DNA from: Staphylococcus pettenkoferi
GTDB taxonomy: Bacteria > Bacillota > Bacilli > Staphylococcales > Staphylococcaceae
Assembly (NCBI RefSeq): GCF_026659735.1
Contig: NZ_JANSKK010000007.1
Span: forward strand, 62,001-126,000
Reading direction: 5' to 3'
DNA length: 64,000 nucleotides
Positions 10,177 through 21,055 of this stretch are shown here, piece after piece. A program made the translations under genes and the position numbers. Position 1 is the stretch's first letter. Each line of letters starts with the position of its first letter. Below the pieces are notes generated by a model. It searched no databases. It was given only the letters and a program-made list of their open reading frames with translations, and was not told the origin of the DNA.

Positions 10177-10626
10177 TTATTCGTACAACCAAGCTTCATT
10201 ATTTGCAGTGTAGTCACTTAATTCTTCTGGATTGAACCATAAGTTAATTTCTTTATCAGCAGACTCAGTTGAATCTGAACCGTGAATAATGTTACGGCCG
10301 ATAGTTAAACCAAAGTCACCACGGATTGTACCTGGTGCAGCTTCAGAAGGATTTGTTTCACCGATAATGTGACGAGAAACGTCTACTGCATCTTCACCTT
10401 CAACAACCATTGCGAATACTGGTGCTGATGTAATGAATGATACAAGACTTTCATAGAAAGGTTTACCTTGGTGTTCAGAGTAATGTGTTTCTGCTAATGA
10501 ACGAGGTACTGTCATTAATTTAGCACCTACAAGCTTTAATCCTTTACGTTCGATGCGTGATACGACTTCACCGATAAGGTTACGTTGTACAGCATCTGGT
10601 TTTAACATAAGAAATGTTCTTTCCAT
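10177..10626 (-). CDS. ndk: Nucleoside diphosphate kinase
   Basis: A 149-residue cytoplasmic enzyme that transfers the gamma-phosphate between NTPs and NDPs through a phosphohistidine. The active-site His is in [16 protein letters not shown]; the N-terminal [20 protein letters not shown] is typical. It has its own promoter (10676-10704) and terminator (10010-10053), so it is a single-gene unit downstream of the menaquinone genes. Confidence 0.97.
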   Translation of the reverse strand: MERTFLMLKPDAVQRNLIGEVVSRIERKGLKLVGAKLMTVPRSLAETHYSEHQGKPFYESLVSFITSAPVFAMVVEGEDAVDVSRHIIGETNPSEAAPGTIRGDFGLTIGRNIIHGSDSTESADKEINLWFNPEELSDYTANNEAWLYE

Positions 10627-10675
10627 AATCGTTTGCCTCCTAATATGTATAGAAATAATTTTCTGACTAACCTAA

Positions 10676-10704
10676 ATCATACCAGTTTCACCCTAGGCAT
10701 TCAA
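10676..10704 (-). promoter_or_regulatory. Sigma-A promoter of ndk
   Basis: On the minus strand TTGAAT (10699-10704), a 17-nt spacer and TATGAT (10676-10681), about 50 bp before the ndk ATG. It sits between the hepT stop and ndk. Confidence 0.6.
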
Positions 10705-10717
10705 CGTTTTTTCAGCC

Positions 10718-11680
10718 TTAAGTACTGCGTTTACTCATTTTTTGAATGAGCTTTTTGAAAAGTGATTTCGGATGTTCATTGTTCAACGTTTCAATTAAGT
10801 GTTCCGCTTTGGCTAAATATTTGTCGCTGATTTCCTGAGCTGTTTGGATAGAAGAAGAGGTTTGGATTGTCGTAATACAAGTCTGGAAATCTTCAGCAGG
10901 ACTCTCAGGACTCAATGCTTCTATCTGAGATTTAAAGGTAGCGTTATGACGCATTTCGAGTAATACTGGCAAAGTGAGATGACCATTGAGTAAATCGCTA
11001 CCTACAGGCTTTCCGAGTTGCTTCTCAGAACTTGTGAAATCAAGAATATCGTCGACAATTTGGAAGCTCATTCCGATGTAGTAACCAATCATCTTTAGCT
11101 TACGTACCGTTTCGTCATCAGCACCTGAAGTGATAGCACCTACTTCAGTCGCTAGTTGAATAAGTAGCGCTGTCTTCCGTTTAATACGACGTAAATAATT
11201 AGTCATCGTCTGTTGACTATTGAATTGATCTTGAAATTGGAAGAGTTCTCCTTTACATACATCGATTATCGCGCTAGAGATCACACGATGAACACGTACA
11301 TCTTCAATTTCAGACATGTATTCTAAAGCGAGTGCAAGAAGGAAATTTCCTGTGAGAATAGCAGTGTTTTGATCCCACTTCTTAGCAATGGTTAATCTCC
11401 CGCGTCGTTTATCACTGCGATCAATCACGTCATCGTGTACGAGTGTGGCCATGTGGATGAGTTCGAGTGCTACAGCTACACGATACGTATCTTCACTCAT
11501 AGATTTTCCAAATTGACTGCTCAAAACGACAAAAGCTGGACGTACACGTTTACCACCAGAAGTAAGAAGATGATTTGAAGCTGCTTCGAGCACAGCATCA
11601 TTACTTACTATGGCCTTTTTGAGCCGCTTTTCAATATACTTGATTTCTTTGTTCATGTTTAACTTTGCCACATCGATCAC
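10718..11680 (-). CDS. hepT: Heptaprenyl diphosphate synthase, catalytic subunit (component II)
   Basis: A 320-residue trans-prenyltransferase that makes the C35 side chain of menaquinone together with HepS. The first aspartate-rich motif is in HDDVIDRSDKRRG and the second is DDILD; GGKRVRPAF binds the diphosphate. It lies downstream of hepS and menG, the classic gerCA-gerCB-gerCC order. The ATG at 11680 is very close to the site AAAGGTG; a GTG at 11671 is an alternative start. Confidence 0.95.
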   Translation of the reverse strand: MIDVAKLNMNKEIKYIEKRLKKAIVSNDAVLEAASNHLLTSGGKRVRPAFVVLSSQFGKSMSEDTYRVAVALELIHMATLVHDDVIDRSDKRRGRLTIAKKWDQNTAILTGNFLLALALEYMSEIEDVRVHRVISSAIIDVCKGELFQFQDQFNSQQTMTNYLRRIKRKTALLIQLATEVGAITSGADDETVRKLKMIGYYIGMSFQIVDDILDFTSSEKQLGKPVGSDLLNGHLTLPVLLEMRHNATFKSQIEALSPESPAEDFQTCITTIQTSSSIQTAQEISDKYLAKAEHLIETLNNEHPKSLFKKLIQKMSKRST

Positions 11681-11697
11681 CTTTGGAGTTAGAATAT

Positions 11698-12399
11698 TTA
11701 CTTATAGCCAAGGTGCATTGCAGCAACGCCACCTGTAAAGCTACGAATCTTAATATGTGAGAAGCCTGCTTGACTAAAGAGTCGTTTCAATTTCTCTTTG
11801 TCAGGAAAGTCAAATGTAGATTGTTGAAGCCATTCGTACTCGTCTTTAGACTTAGCAAAGACTTTACCAAAGATTGGCATCACAAATTTGAAATAAAGTT
11901 TATACAGTTGCTTGAAGCCTGGAGCAGTCGGTTGACTTGTTTCTAAACAAACGACTTTGCCACCCGGTTTAAGCACACGATAGAGTTCCTTCAATGTTGC
12001 TAAATAATCAGGAACATTGCGTAAGCCGAAACCAATTGTGACATAATCAAATTCATTGTCATCAAATGGTAAGTTCATAGCGTCGCCATGCACGAGATGG
12101 ATGTTCGTCATATCTTTCGTCTTCTTCTTACCTACTTCGAGCATGTTCTCGCTGAAATCGAGTCCAGTAACTTCACCAGTAGGCCCTACAGCTTTACTGA
12201 GCGCAATCGTCCAGTCTGCCGTACCGCAACACACATCTAAAGCTTTACTCCCTTTCTTGACGTTCATTTCTTTCATCACACTTTTACGCCATAATTTGTG
12301 TTGTTCGAAACTTATAATATTATTTAAGCGATCGTATTTACCAGAAATGTTCTGAAATACGTGATGCACTTGCTCTTTTTTAGCTTTATTTTCAGTCAT
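11698..12399 (-). CDS. menG: Demethylmenaquinone methyltransferase
   Basis: A 233-residue SAM-dependent methyltransferase of the UbiE/MenG family, catalysing the last step of menaquinone synthesis. The SAM-binding loop is [14 protein letters not shown], followed by [11 protein letters not shown] and the family signature [14 protein letters not shown]. Its place between the two heptaprenyl diphosphate synthase subunits supports menaquinone as the substrate class. Confidence 0.95.
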   Translation of the reverse strand: MTENKAKKEQVHHVFQNISGKYDRLNNIISFEQHKLWRKSVMKEMNVKKGSKALDVCCGTADWTIALSKAVGPTGEVTGLDFSENMLEVGKKKTKDMTNIHLVHGDAMNLPFDDNEFDYVTIGFGLRNVPDYLATLKELYRVLKPGGKVVCLETSQPTAPGFKQLYKLYFKFVMPIFGKVFAKSKDEYEWLQQSTFDFPDKEKLKRLFSQAGFSHIKIRSFTGGVAAMHLGYK

Positions 12400-12416
12400 A
12401 TAGTCTACCTCATTTA

Positions 12417-12974
12417 TTAAATATGTCTTGCTTCTAATTCTTGCAACATAGCATCGAGTTCTTCACGAGAATACTGCGATAGATAAGATGGATGGTATGC
12501 TTTCAAGTCAGTAACGATTTGTTGATTAACCTGTTCGTAATCGACGTGAGGTGAGAAATACTTTAAGGTAATCATCGGAAATTCGCTTTCTATAGTTAAA
12601 ATGGCTTGAAGCAATGCTTCGTTGGAAAGCACACGTTGATGAATCGATGACTTCAATTCGTTGATTCTAACGATAGCTGAGCTAATTTGTTGTTGAAATT
12701 GGGGTTCGTTAAGTTCAGCTAATAACGTGTAGAAATGCGCACTTAATAGATCACCTATGAGAATAGCATTTTTCGATAGATGTTTATTCGTTATCGAATC
12801 TAAGTGACGCATCGCAGTATCGATAGCAAGGCAAGCTAATTTAGCTTGAACTGGAATATCGTACTGGTCTAAAAGTTGGCCCAAACTTCGATTATAATCG
12901 ATGGGTTCATATGTATTCACACCTTTAAGGCGTTCTTTAATTTGTTGATCGAGTTTATTGTATGTAGATTCCAT
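12417..12974 (-). CDS. hepS: Heptaprenyl diphosphate synthase, regulatory subunit (component I)
   Basis: A 185-residue helical protein without the aspartate-rich catalytic motifs, as expected for HepS, which binds HepT and sets product length. It has the family-like segments [19 protein letters not shown] and [18 protein letters not shown] (near 90-105). Assignment rests on these segments and on its position as first gene of hepS-menG-hepT. Confidence 0.9.
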   Translation of the reverse strand: MESTYNKLDQQIKERLKGVNTYEPIDYNRSLGQLLDQYDIPVQAKLACLAIDTAMRHLDSITNKHLSKNAILIGDLLSAHFYTLLAELNEPQFQQQISSAIVRINELKSSIHQRVLSNEALLQAILTIESEFPMITLKYFSPHVDYEQVNQQIVTDLKAYHPSYLSQYSREELDAMLQELEARHI

Positions 12975-13261
12975 GCTTACACCTCACGTTAGTATCACTA
13001 TACATGTTAACATTATACGCCTAAAAATTAAATCAGTGTAACTCAAATCTCTAGTGGGTTGTAGGAATTTATATTTTTAACTCAAGTGAGAAGATATTCT
13101 CATTTAATCATCCTACGTGGTAAGTGACTGCGACCCTGTCGTACACAATGGTGCGCCTATATCAATGCATTGCAAATAGTATAGCTGAAGTGAAAATGCA
13201 TGTCACAGCGAGTCTATAACCATTTTATCTAAAGTGTTGAATATTACCACAATGGATGTAA
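12975..13261. other. Intergenic region upstream of hepS
   Basis: No gene is visible. On the minus strand a TATAAT box (13012-13017) lies about 38 bp before the hepS ATG and is the likely -10 of the menaquinone operon, although no good -35 precedes it. The rest is AT-rich and contains short palindromes such as CAATGCATTG (near 13162-13171) without an evident role. Confidence 0.5.
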
Positions 13262-13311
13262 TAAAAAGTGAGATATCTCCACACAAATAGTTGTGATTAG
13301 AGATATCTCAC
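13262..13311 (-). terminator. Rho-independent terminator of the hup transcript
   Basis: GTGAGATATCTC (13268-13279) and GAGATATCTCAC (13300-13311) are perfect 12-bp arms, followed on the minus strand by TTTTTAT. It lies about 250 nt downstream of the hup stop codon. Confidence 0.85.
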
Positions 13312-13557
13312 CGAACGATAAGCGCGTGAAACTGATAGTGAGCTATGTATGTTCAATGGTAACTGGTTTGAACAAGGGGCGCGAAGTCTTCACAAGTAAT
13401 GACAAAGAACTTCTCCCCCACGATCAAACACTTCACTTACGCTTAACAAAGATTAAGAGGTAGGGTTAGCACTATGAATCTCAATAGACGGTACTCGTCC
13501 CTTATCATGATCAACTTCATAAGCGTTAGCCCCTACCTCTTCTTGGTAAGTAAAGAA
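13312..13557 (-). ncRNA. Structured 3' region of hup (candidate RNA element)
   Basis: These 246 nt between the hup stop codon and its terminator contain no convincing reading frame but several inverted repeats on the minus-strand RNA: AAGAGGTAGGG/CCCTACCTCTT with an inner TATGAA/TTCATA pair (about 13452-13543), GGGG..GAAGT/ACTTC..CCCC (about 13376-13420), and GTTCAA/TTGAAC (about 13351-13373). The region could be a long 3' untranslated region or a separate small RNA. I do not recognise it as a named RNA family. Confidence 0.4.
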
Positions 13558-13830
13558 TTATTTAACTGCGTCTTTTAAAGCTTTACCAGCTTTGAATGCT
13601 GGAACTTTGCTTGCAGGGATATCAATTTCTTTACCTGTTTGAGGGTTACGACCTTTACGTGCAGCACGTTCGCGTACCTCAAAGTTACCGAAACCAATTA
13701 ATTGTACCTTTTCACCTTTAGAAAGTGAAGATTGAATTGATTCGAATACTGCATCTACAGCAGCGTTAGCATCTTTTTTAGTTAAATCAGCTTGTTCTGC
13801 TACAGCATTGATTAAATCTGTCTTATTCAT
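13558..13830 (-). CDS. hup: DNA-binding protein HU
   Basis: A 90-residue nucleoid protein that bends and compacts DNA as a dimer. It has the HU signature [20 protein letters not shown] (residues 46-65), with the beta-arm proline in [16 protein letters not shown], and [16 protein letters not shown] at the C terminus. Shine-Dalgarno GGGGAGGTGAAC precedes the ATG. It is a single gene between gpsA and the menaquinone operon, with an unusually long, structured 3' region (13312-13557). Confidence 0.97.
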   Translation of the reverse strand: MNKTDLINAVAEQADLTKKDANAAVDAVFESIQSSLSKGEKVQLIGFGNFEVRERAARKGRNPQTGKEIDIPASKVPAFKAGKALKDAVK

Positions 13831-13999
13831 TACAAGTTCACCTCCCCTAGGATTGATAATGATACCTTAATATCATTATGCTATGACTTTAACACACGCA
13901 TCACTGTCACTGCAATGATTTATACGCAAAATAGGCCCTATTTATAAGAATTTTATTAAAAGTGAACCTTAATTTTATCAAAAGTGTAATTATGCTAAA

Positions 14000-14998
14000 T
14001 TATTCTGCTTTTTTATCGCGACCCATTAAGTAAGCCACACTTTGATCAACAGGTTCATCATCGAATAATACGCCATATAGCGCGTTCGTAATTGGCATCT
14101 CTACATGTTGTTCTTCGGCAAGATCGTGTACGGATTTGGTTGTGTAGATTCCTTCCACGACCATATTCATTTCGTTAAGGGCTTCATCCAAAGTCAAACC
14201 TTGACCCAACTTGTAACCCAACGTGAAGTTTCGTGAATGTGTGGATGTACAAGTTACGATGAGATCACCAATGCCTCCAAGACCTAAGAATGTCATTGGG
14301 TCAGCACCAAGCTGCTCGCCCAGACGACTAATTTCAGCTAAACCTCGAGTGATTAGCGCTGCTTTCGCATTGTCACCATAGCCCATGCCAGCTACGACAC
14401 CACTTGCAATAGCAATGACGTTCTTTAAAGCGCCCCCAAGTTCTACGCCGACTAAATCATCATTAGTATATACGCGTAGATAGTTGTTCATAAATAAATC
14501 TTGAATAAGTTGACTTACTTCTGAAGATTTGGAAGAAGCAGCAACAGTTGTCGGTTGTTTAATCACGACCTCTTCTGCGTGACTTGGACCTGATAACACA
14601 CCAATACCGCCGTTATGCTCAGGCGTTAGTGTATCTTCAATCATCTCGGATACACGTTTGAACGTATCATTCTCGATACCTTTCGCCACGTGGATAAATG
14701 TCTTCTTACCATTTAGTAAGCTGTCAATTTGACCCACGACCTCACGAATCGCTTTCGTAGGTAATGCGATTAAATAGATATCCGCAAAGTCAACAGCTTC
14801 TTGAAGGTTTGCTGTCGCTCTTATAGCTGGATTAAGTTGTGCTTCCTTTAAATAACGTGAATTCTGATGACGTTCGTTAATATCAGAAATGGATTGCTCA
14901 TTCTTTCCCCACATGAGGACACTATGGTCGTTCTCGGCTAGCACGTTAGCTAATGCTGTACCGAAACTACCCATTCCAAATATTGTCACATTAGACAT
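14000..14998 (-). CDS. gpsA: Glycerol-3-phosphate dehydrogenase [NAD(P)+]
   Basis: A 332-residue cytoplasmic enzyme that reduces dihydroxyacetone phosphate to sn-glycerol-3-phosphate for phospholipid synthesis. The N-terminal nucleotide-binding loop is [15 protein letters not shown]; the catalytic lysine lies in [31 protein letters not shown] is the family signature. It follows der with a 15-bp gap, probably in one operon. Confidence 0.97.
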   Translation of the reverse strand: MSNVTIFGMGSFGTALANVLAENDHSVLMWGKNEQSISDINERHQNSRYLKEAQLNPAIRATANLQEAVDFADIYLIALPTKAIREVVGQIDSLLNGKKTFIHVAKGIENDTFKRVSEMIEDTLTPEHNGGIGVLSGPSHAEEVVIKQPTTVAASSKSSEVSQLIQDLFMNNYLRVYTNDDLVGVELGGALKNVIAIASGVVAGMGYGDNAKAALITRGLAEISRLGEQLGADPMTFLGLGGIGDLIVTCTSTHSRNFTLGYKLGQGLTLDEALNEMNMVVEGIYTTKSVHDLAEEQHVEMPITNALYGVLFDDEPVDQSVAYLMGRDKKAE

Positions 14999-15013
14999 CT
15001 CGACCCCTCCTAC

Positions 15014-16324
15014 TTAGTTTCTCTTTCTCGGTATAATGTGTACGGGTGTACCTTCAAAGCCAAATGCATCTCTGATTTGGTTCTCTAAATAACGCTTATA
15101 AGAGAAGTGCATCAATTCGACATCGTTAACGAAGACGATGAAAGTAGGTGGTTCGATAGCCACTTGTGTTGCGTAGAAGACGTTAAGTCGTCTGCCTTTA
15201 TCTGTAGGCGTTGGGTTCATCGTAATCGCGTCTGTAACGACTTCGTTAAGCGTTGAGCTCTTTACACGTTTCTTATGATTTGCGCTTGCTTCATTGATAT
15301 AAGGGAAGATCGTTGTTAGACGTTTGCTTTCTTTAGCAGAAACGTAAGCGATTTGCGCATAGTCCAAGAATTGGAATTCTTGGCGTACTTTATCTGTAAA
15401 ACGTTTCATCGTATTGCTGTCTTTCTCCACGGTATCCCATTTGTTCACGACAATGACAATCGCTTTACCTTCTTCGTGAGCATAGCCAGCGACACGTTTA
15501 TCTTGTTCAATGATGCCTTGCTCTGCATCAAGCACAACGAGAACCACATTAGAACGTTCAATGGCTTTCAGCGCACGTAATACAGAATACTTTTCCGTGG
15601 ATTCATACACTTTCCCTTTTTTACGCATACCTGCCGTATCAATTAAGACGTAATCTTGACCTTGATAGCTATATTCTGTATCAACTGCATCTCGTGTCGT
15701 ACCTGCTACATTAGAAACGATGACACGTTCTTCGCCGAGTATCGCGTTGATTAAGCTAGATTTCCCAACGTTGGGACGGCCGATGATAGATAAGCGAATG
15801 GTATCTTCATCGTAAGGTTCTGGTTCTTCTTTAGGAAAATGCTTCACGACTTCATCTAGCAAGTCACCTAAGCCTAATCCGTGGGAGCCAGAAATAGGAT
15901 AAGGATCACCGAATCCGAGTGCGTAGAAATCATAAATATCATTGCGCATTTCTGGGTTATCTACTTTATTCACTGCTAGAACGACAGGTTTCTTAGATTT
16001 ATAAAGCATTTGGGCTACCATTTCGTCGCTTTGAGAAAGACCTTCACGTACGTTGACCATAAAGATAATGACGTCAGCTTCGTCAATCGCTATTTCAGCT
16101 TGTGCTCTAATTTGTGTTTGAAAAGGTGCATCGCCAATTTCGATGCCGCCTGTATCGATAAGGTTGAATTCATGTGTGAGCCATTCTCCGCCAGCATAAA
16201 TTCGATCTCGGGTTACGCCAGGTGTATCTTCAACAATCGATACACGTTCGCCCACAACCCTATTAAAAATCGTAGACTTGCCGACATTTGGACGGCCTAC
16301 AATAGCTACAACAGGTTTCGTCAT
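15014..16324 (-). CDS. der: Ribosome-assembly GTPase Der (EngA)
   Basis: A 436-residue protein with two tandem GTPase domains and a C-terminal KH-like domain; it acts in 50S subunit maturation. Domain 1 shows GRPNVGKST (residues 10-18), DTGG and NKVD; domain 2 shows GRPNVGKSS (near 183), DTAG and NKWD. The length matches the family. It is followed by gpsA. The rpsA terminator at 16475-16506 lies upstream, so der probably has its own promoter in 16325-16470. Confidence 0.97.
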   Translation of the reverse strand: MTKPVVAIVGRPNVGKSTIFNRVVGERVSIVEDTPGVTRDRIYAGGEWLTHEFNLIDTGGIEIGDAPFQTQIRAQAEIAIDEADVIIFMVNVREGLSQSDEMVAQMLYKSKKPVVLAVNKVDNPEMRNDIYDFYALGFGDPYPISGSHGLGLGDLLDEVVKHFPKEEPEPYDEDTIRLSIIGRPNVGKSSLINAILGEERVIVSNVAGTTRDAVDTEYSYQGQDYVLIDTAGMRKKGKVYESTEKYSVLRALKAIERSNVVLVVLDAEQGIIEQDKRVAGYAHEEGKAIVIVVNKWDTVEKDSNTMKRFTDKVRQEFQFLDYAQIAYVSAKESKRLTTIFPYINEASANHKKRVKSSTLNEVVTDAITMNPTPTDKGRRLNVFYATQVAIEPPTFIVFVNDVELMHFSYKRYLENQIRDAFGFEGTPVHIIPRKRN

Positions 16325-16474
16325 ATGGAACTTCCTCTCTACTTTAATCTATATCATTCTATCATAACGTGTAATAAAGCTAAAGAAATACTAGAAGTAC
16401 GTCCGTGTTATAAATTATCTGGATTTAAGATAAATATAGCTCCTGAGTATTCAGAAAGAAAAATAGCGACATAT

Positions 16475-16506
16475 CAAAAAACGGTTGGTGACATCATCAC
16501 CAACCG
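16475..16506 (-). terminator. Rho-independent terminator after rpsA
   Basis: CGGTTGGTG (16482-16490) and CACCAACCG (16498-16506) are perfect arms; the minus-strand product ends in TTTTTTG. Confidence 0.85.
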
Positions 16507-16533
16507 CTTTACAGAGCTATAAATCATTCAAAA

Positions 16534-17715
16534 TTAAAATTTAAAGTCTTTCAATTTATCTCCGAAGACATCACCGATTGTAGGATTGTCTTCATCTTCT
16601 GATTTACTTGAAAGGTAGCTTTCAGTAGTTTCTTCATCACTTTCGATAACGTCTTCAGCTGGGAGAGTTGCTTTAATTGAAAGTGAAATACGTTCTTCAT
16701 CTACATTGATACCAAGGATTTTCACTGAAACAGCTTGTCCTGGTTCTAATACTTCGCTTGGAGTACCGATGTGTTTGTGACTGATTTCTGAAATGTGCAC
16801 AAGGCCTTGTACACCAGCACTGATTTCAACGAATGCACCGAAGTTAACGAGACGTACTACAGTACCTTCAATAGTGTCACCTTCGTTAAATTGTCCTTTA
16901 ATCGCTTCAAATGGACTTGGTAACGTATCTTTAATAGATAGAGAAATACGTTCGTTCTCTTTATCTACAGATTTCACTTTCACTTTAACTTCGTCGCCGA
17001 TAGATACGGCATCTTCAGGTTTTTCAACATGCTCATGAGATAATTCAGATACGTGAACTAAACCGTCAACGCCACCGATATCAACGAACGCACCAAAGTT
17101 AGTTAAGCGAGCAATCTTACCGTCGATAACGTCGCCTTCTTGTAGCGAATCAAATAATTTTTCTTTTTTCTCAGCATTTTCAAGCTCTTCTACAGCTTTA
17201 TGACTTAAGATTACACGATTGTTTGCTGGGTCAAGTTCTTCTACTTTTAATTTTAAAGTTTGACCTTCATAGTCTGAGAAATCTTCGATATATTCAGTTG
17301 AAATTAATGAAGCAGGCACGAAACCACGTTGGCCTACGTCTACTACTAAGCCACCTTTAACTACTTCAGTAACTTCTGCTTCAATTGTTTCATTGTTATC
17401 AAGTTTTTCTTGTAAAAACTCATAAGATTTTTCAGTCTCTAATTGACGTTTAGATAAAATATAAGCACCTGTTTCGTTCTCATCGTCAATTTCGATTTTA
17501 GTTACGTAAGCACCAATTTCGTCGCCTACTTTAACTGCTTCTTTAGGGTCATCAATACGGTGTGTAGATAATTGGCTAATAGGGATAATACCATTAAATT
17601 TACCACCGTTCACATGTACGATTACTTGCTTATCTTCAATCTCTTGTACCTCAGCAGTAACCTTGTCTCCCTCTTTAATGTCTGTAATCATCGATTCATT
17701 GAATTCTTCAGTCAT
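16534..17715 (-). CDS. rpsA: 30S ribosomal protein S1-like protein
   Basis: A 393-residue protein with four S1 RNA-binding repeats, for example near 15-85, 100-165, 185-255 and 270-340; the last two carry GKIARLTNFGAFVDIGGVDG and GTVVRLVNFGAFVEI. A four-domain S1 of this size is typical of Firmicutes. The ATG at 17715 has AAGGAGGCAGACAAG in front, so the upstream in-frame ATG at 17736 is not used. The C terminus is acidic. cmk lies upstream, as in B. subtilis (cmk-ypfD). Confidence 0.95.
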   Translation of the reverse strand: MTEEFNESMITDIKEGDKVTAEVQEIEDKQVIVHVNGGKFNGIIPISQLSTHRIDDPKEAVKVGDEIGAYVTKIEIDDENETGAYILSKRQLETEKSYEFLQEKLDNNETIEAEVTEVVKGGLVVDVGQRGFVPASLISTEYIEDFSDYEGQTLKLKVEELDPANNRVILSHKAVEELENAEKKEKLFDSLQEGDVIDGKIARLTNFGAFVDIGGVDGLVHVSELSHEHVEKPEDAVSIGDEVKVKVKSVDKENERISLSIKDTLPSPFEAIKGQFNEGDTIEGTVVRLVNFGAFVEISAGVQGLVHISEISHKHIGTPSEVLEPGQAVSVKILGINVDEERISLSIKATLPAEDVIESDEETTESYLSSKSEDEDNPTIGDVFGDKLKDFKF

Positions 17716-17966
17716 CTTGTCTGCCTCCTTATACACTACATAGTTATAACATCTTATAATCAGACAGAATTGTCAAGAAATTCCCCTTTATCGCGGGAAT
17801 TCTATGCTAGCGCATTTATAAATTATGATCTATGTGTGAATGCTGTCTCAAATTATTTAATAATGAATTCTATGACTCAATTTCCACACCTTTACTTATA
17901 TCATATACCCCACTTTGACACGTCTATAAACGTTTTTTGGGAGAATAATTCGCTATTTCGACTAAC

Positions 17967-18671
<705 letters not shown>

Positions 18672-18704
18672 TTAAGGTAAGTAATTTATAGGAGGAGTAC
18701 CCAC

Positions 18705-19673
18705 ATGAAGCAACTTCTTGTTATCCATACTGGCGGGACAATTAGTATGTCTCAGAATGAAGCGAATCAGGTTACGACAAATGACGTAAATCCTATTTCA
18801 AGTCAACAATCTCTCATTCAGCGTTACGCGCAAATTGATGAACGTATGCCTTTTAACGTCCCTTCACCACACATGAATACGGAATACGTGAGTCAACTCA
18901 AAGATATGATTATTCAAGCTCAACAAGACGCGAAATATGATGGCTATGTCATCACTCACGGCACAGATACGTTAGAAGAGACCGCTTTCTTACTCGATTT
19001 GACATTGGATGTTACCAAACCCATTGTACTTACTGGAGCGATGCGTTCTTCAAACGAAATCGGTGCAGACGGCTTATATAATTATATGAGTGCGATACGT
19101 GTTGCAGCGAATGATGATGCCTATGATAAAGGTGTGATGGTCGTTTTTAATGACGAAATTTATACAGCACGCAATGTGACTAAAACACATACTTCAAATA
19201 CAGATACTTTCCAAAGTCCGAGTCATGGCCCTTTAGGTATGGTGACAAAGACAAGTGTGCAGTTCTTCCATACGCCTTATCAGCAACATGTGTACCCGTC
19301 TATCAATAGTCAGTTGAATGTACCTTTAATCAAGATTTACATGGGTATGCCGAGTGACATCTTGAACTATTATGCGGAACATCGCGTAGATGGCATAGTA
19401 ATCGAAGCATTAGGCCAAGGTAATTTACCTCCGAGTGCGTTATCGGGTTTAGATGCTTGCTTAGCTCAAGACATTCCTATTGTGCTGGTGTCGCGTTCAA
19501 TGAAAGGTGTCGTTGCGCCTATTTATAGTTACGAAGGGGGCGGTGTTGATTTAGAACAGAGAGGTGTCATATTCTCTAACGGTTTGAATGGTCCTAAAGC
19601 ACGACTTAAGTTGTTGGTTGGTTTGAGCAATCACCTTGATTATGACAGTCTTACTACGTACTTTAATAGTTAA
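18705..19673 (+). CDS. ansA: Type I L-asparaginase
   Basis: A 322-residue cytoplasmic asparaginase (L-asparagine to aspartate and ammonia). Both catalytic motifs are present: HTGGTISM near residues 8-15 and THGTDTLEETAFLLDLT near 85-101. No signal peptide is seen, consistent with a type I enzyme. Shine-Dalgarno AGGAGGAG precedes the ATG. It is a single-gene unit with a promoter at 18642-18670 and a terminator at 19753-19803. Confidence 0.95.
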   Translation: MKQLLVIHTGGTISMSQNEANQVTTNDVNPISSQQSLIQRYAQIDERMPFNVPSPHMNTEYVSQLKDMIIQAQQDAKYDGYVITHGTDTLEETAFLLDLTLDVTKPIVLTGAMRSSNEIGADGLYNYMSAIRVAANDDAYDKGVMVVFNDEIYTARNVTKTHTSNTDTFQSPSHGPLGMVTKTSVQFFHTPYQQHVYPSINSQLNVPLIKIYMGMPSDILNYYAEHRVDGIVIEALGQGNLPPSALSGLDACLAQDIPIVLVSRSMKGVVAPIYSYEGGGVDLEQRGVIFSNGLNGPKARLKLLVGLSNHLDYDSLTTYFNS

Positions 19674-19752
19674 TGGATATAAATTTTAGAGGGTAAAATG
19701 CATGAGTTAAAGGATGATCATTCGTACGATAAACAGCACTATGATACGAAGA

Positions 19753-19803
19753 AAGCCATAAGCTGAAGTGCGCAAAGTCACTTAGCTTATGGCTTATTTT
19801 ATA
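19753..19803. terminator. Bidirectional terminator between ansA and bdr
   Basis: AAGCCATAAGCT (19753-19764) pairs perfectly with AGCTTATGGCTT (19784-19795), with an inner AAGTG/CACTT extension. T-rich tracts follow on both strands, which suits the convergent genes. Confidence 0.8.
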
Positions 19804-19813
19804 AGTTGAGAAA

Positions 19814-20800
19814 TTATGATTCGAGCGGCGTTTGTTTTTTAGCTAAAATGCTTTGAGTGATGATGCCGCCGTGATATTTACCATTTTCAATAAAAATCGT
19901 ATTAGCATCGTTACCTGCTGCGATAACTCCAGCGATAAAGCAGTTCTCAACATTCGTCTCATATGTTTCACGGTTATAAACAGGCGCTGTACCGTATTCG
20001 TTCGTATGAATATCAATGCCGATAGATTGTAAGAAATCATAGTCTGGATGGTAACCAATCATCGCAAAAACATGGTCGTTAGGAATTTCGTGTGTTTCGC
20101 CCTCTTGCTCGTAAACCACGCTATCTTCAGTGATACGTGTCACGTTGGCGTTGAAGTGCATGTCGATCTTCTCATGTCTTACGAGAGATTCGAAGTTAGG
20201 TAAGATCCATGGTTTAATCGCTTTAGGATAATGATCTCCACGATATAGAACCGTTACATTCGCGCCAGCTTTCTCAAGTTCGAGTGCTGCATCGACTGCT
20301 GAGTTCTTACCACCGATAATGGCAACATCTTGATTAAAGAATGGATGCGCTTCTTTGAAGTAATGAGAGACTTTAGATAATTCCGCCCCTTCGACTTCAA
20401 GCGTGTTATGTTGACCGTAGTAACCTGTTGCGACAGTTAAGAAGCGAGACTGATAAACACCCTTCGTAGTCGTAATAGTAAAACGATTGTCGACTTTATT
20501 GACTTTCAATACTTCTTCAAATGGGTTGACGCGTAATTGGTGATGTTTGACTACTTCACGATAGTAAACGAGCGCCTGATTACGGCGTGGTTTACTTTCT
20601 TCAACGATAAACGGAATATCGCCTATGCTTAATTTATCACTAGATGAGAAGAATGTTTGATGTGTAGGATAATTATAAATAGCTTCAACTACATTGCCTT
20701 TTTCAATAACAAGTGTATCGATACCTTTTTTCTTTTGTTCAATTGCAGCGCTTAGACCACAAGGGCCGCCACCGATAATAATACTTTCTACTGTTTCCAT
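19814..20800 (-). CDS. bdr: Bacillithiol disulfide reductase (YpdA/Bdr)
   Basis: A 328-residue FAD/NAD(P)H oxidoreductase resembling thioredoxin reductase but without its CxxC. The FAD loop is IIGGGPCGLSAA and the NAD(P)H loop AIIGGKNSAVDAALEL (near 170); AMIGYHPD and CFIAGVIAAG complete the fold. YpdA proteins reduce bacillithiol disulfide. The ATG at 20800 gives the usual N terminus; the frame opens earlier at 20824. bshA and brxB elsewhere in the window belong to the same pathway. Confidence 0.92.
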   Translation of the reverse strand: METVESIIIGGGPCGLSAAIEQKKKGIDTLVIEKGNVVEAIYNYPTHQTFFSSSDKLSIGDIPFIVEESKPRRNQALVYYREVVKHHQLRVNPFEEVLKVNKVDNRFTITTTKGVYQSRFLTVATGYYGQHNTLEVEGAELSKVSHYFKEAHPFFNQDVAIIGGKNSAVDAALELEKAGANVTVLYRGDHYPKAIKPWILPNFESLVRHEKIDMHFNANVTRITEDSVVYEQEGETHEIPNDHVFAMIGYHPDYDFLQSIGIDIHTNEYGTAPVYNRETYETNVENCFIAGVIAAGNDANTIFIENGKYHGGIITQSILAKKQTPLES

Positions 20801-20999
20801 AACAGTTAGCCCTCCTTTTACCACTCATCTATTATACCAGTACATTTATTAAAACCAAATGATTGATTTGTGAACAATATAGATATGTGATTGAAAGAAG
20901 CTCAGTAGCGATAATACCAGTAATTTAAGAACGGACAAACCACTTTATGAGTTACGTGAAAAGTGAAGTATGCAACGATAGCTCGAGATAATTTCTCAT

Positions 21000-21041
21000 C
21001 AAAAAAAGTGAGATAGAAAGCGCGATGCTTTCTATCTCACT
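21000..21041 (-). terminator. Rho-independent terminator after ebpS
   Basis: AGTGAGATAGAAAGC (21007-21021) and GCTTTCTATCTCACT (21027-21041) are perfect 15-bp arms; the minus strand continues with TTTTTTT. Confidence 0.9.
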
Positions 21042-21055
21042 CGTCCTCATATCTA

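Noticed and set aside
13925-13950. AAATAGGGCCTATTT palindrome between gpsA and hup
   Set aside because: It has no room for a loop and only a short T tract, so it is not a convincing terminator.
16010-16522. 170-codon plus-strand frame across der and the rpsA terminator
   Set aside because: It is antisense to der, has no ribosome site or recognisable domain, and its 3' end runs through the terminator hairpin.
17744-17776. Perfect TTGACA box (17771-17776, minus strand) before rpsA
   Set aside because: The nearest TATAAC and TATAAG boxes are 21 and 12 nt away, so no normally spaced promoter can be drawn.
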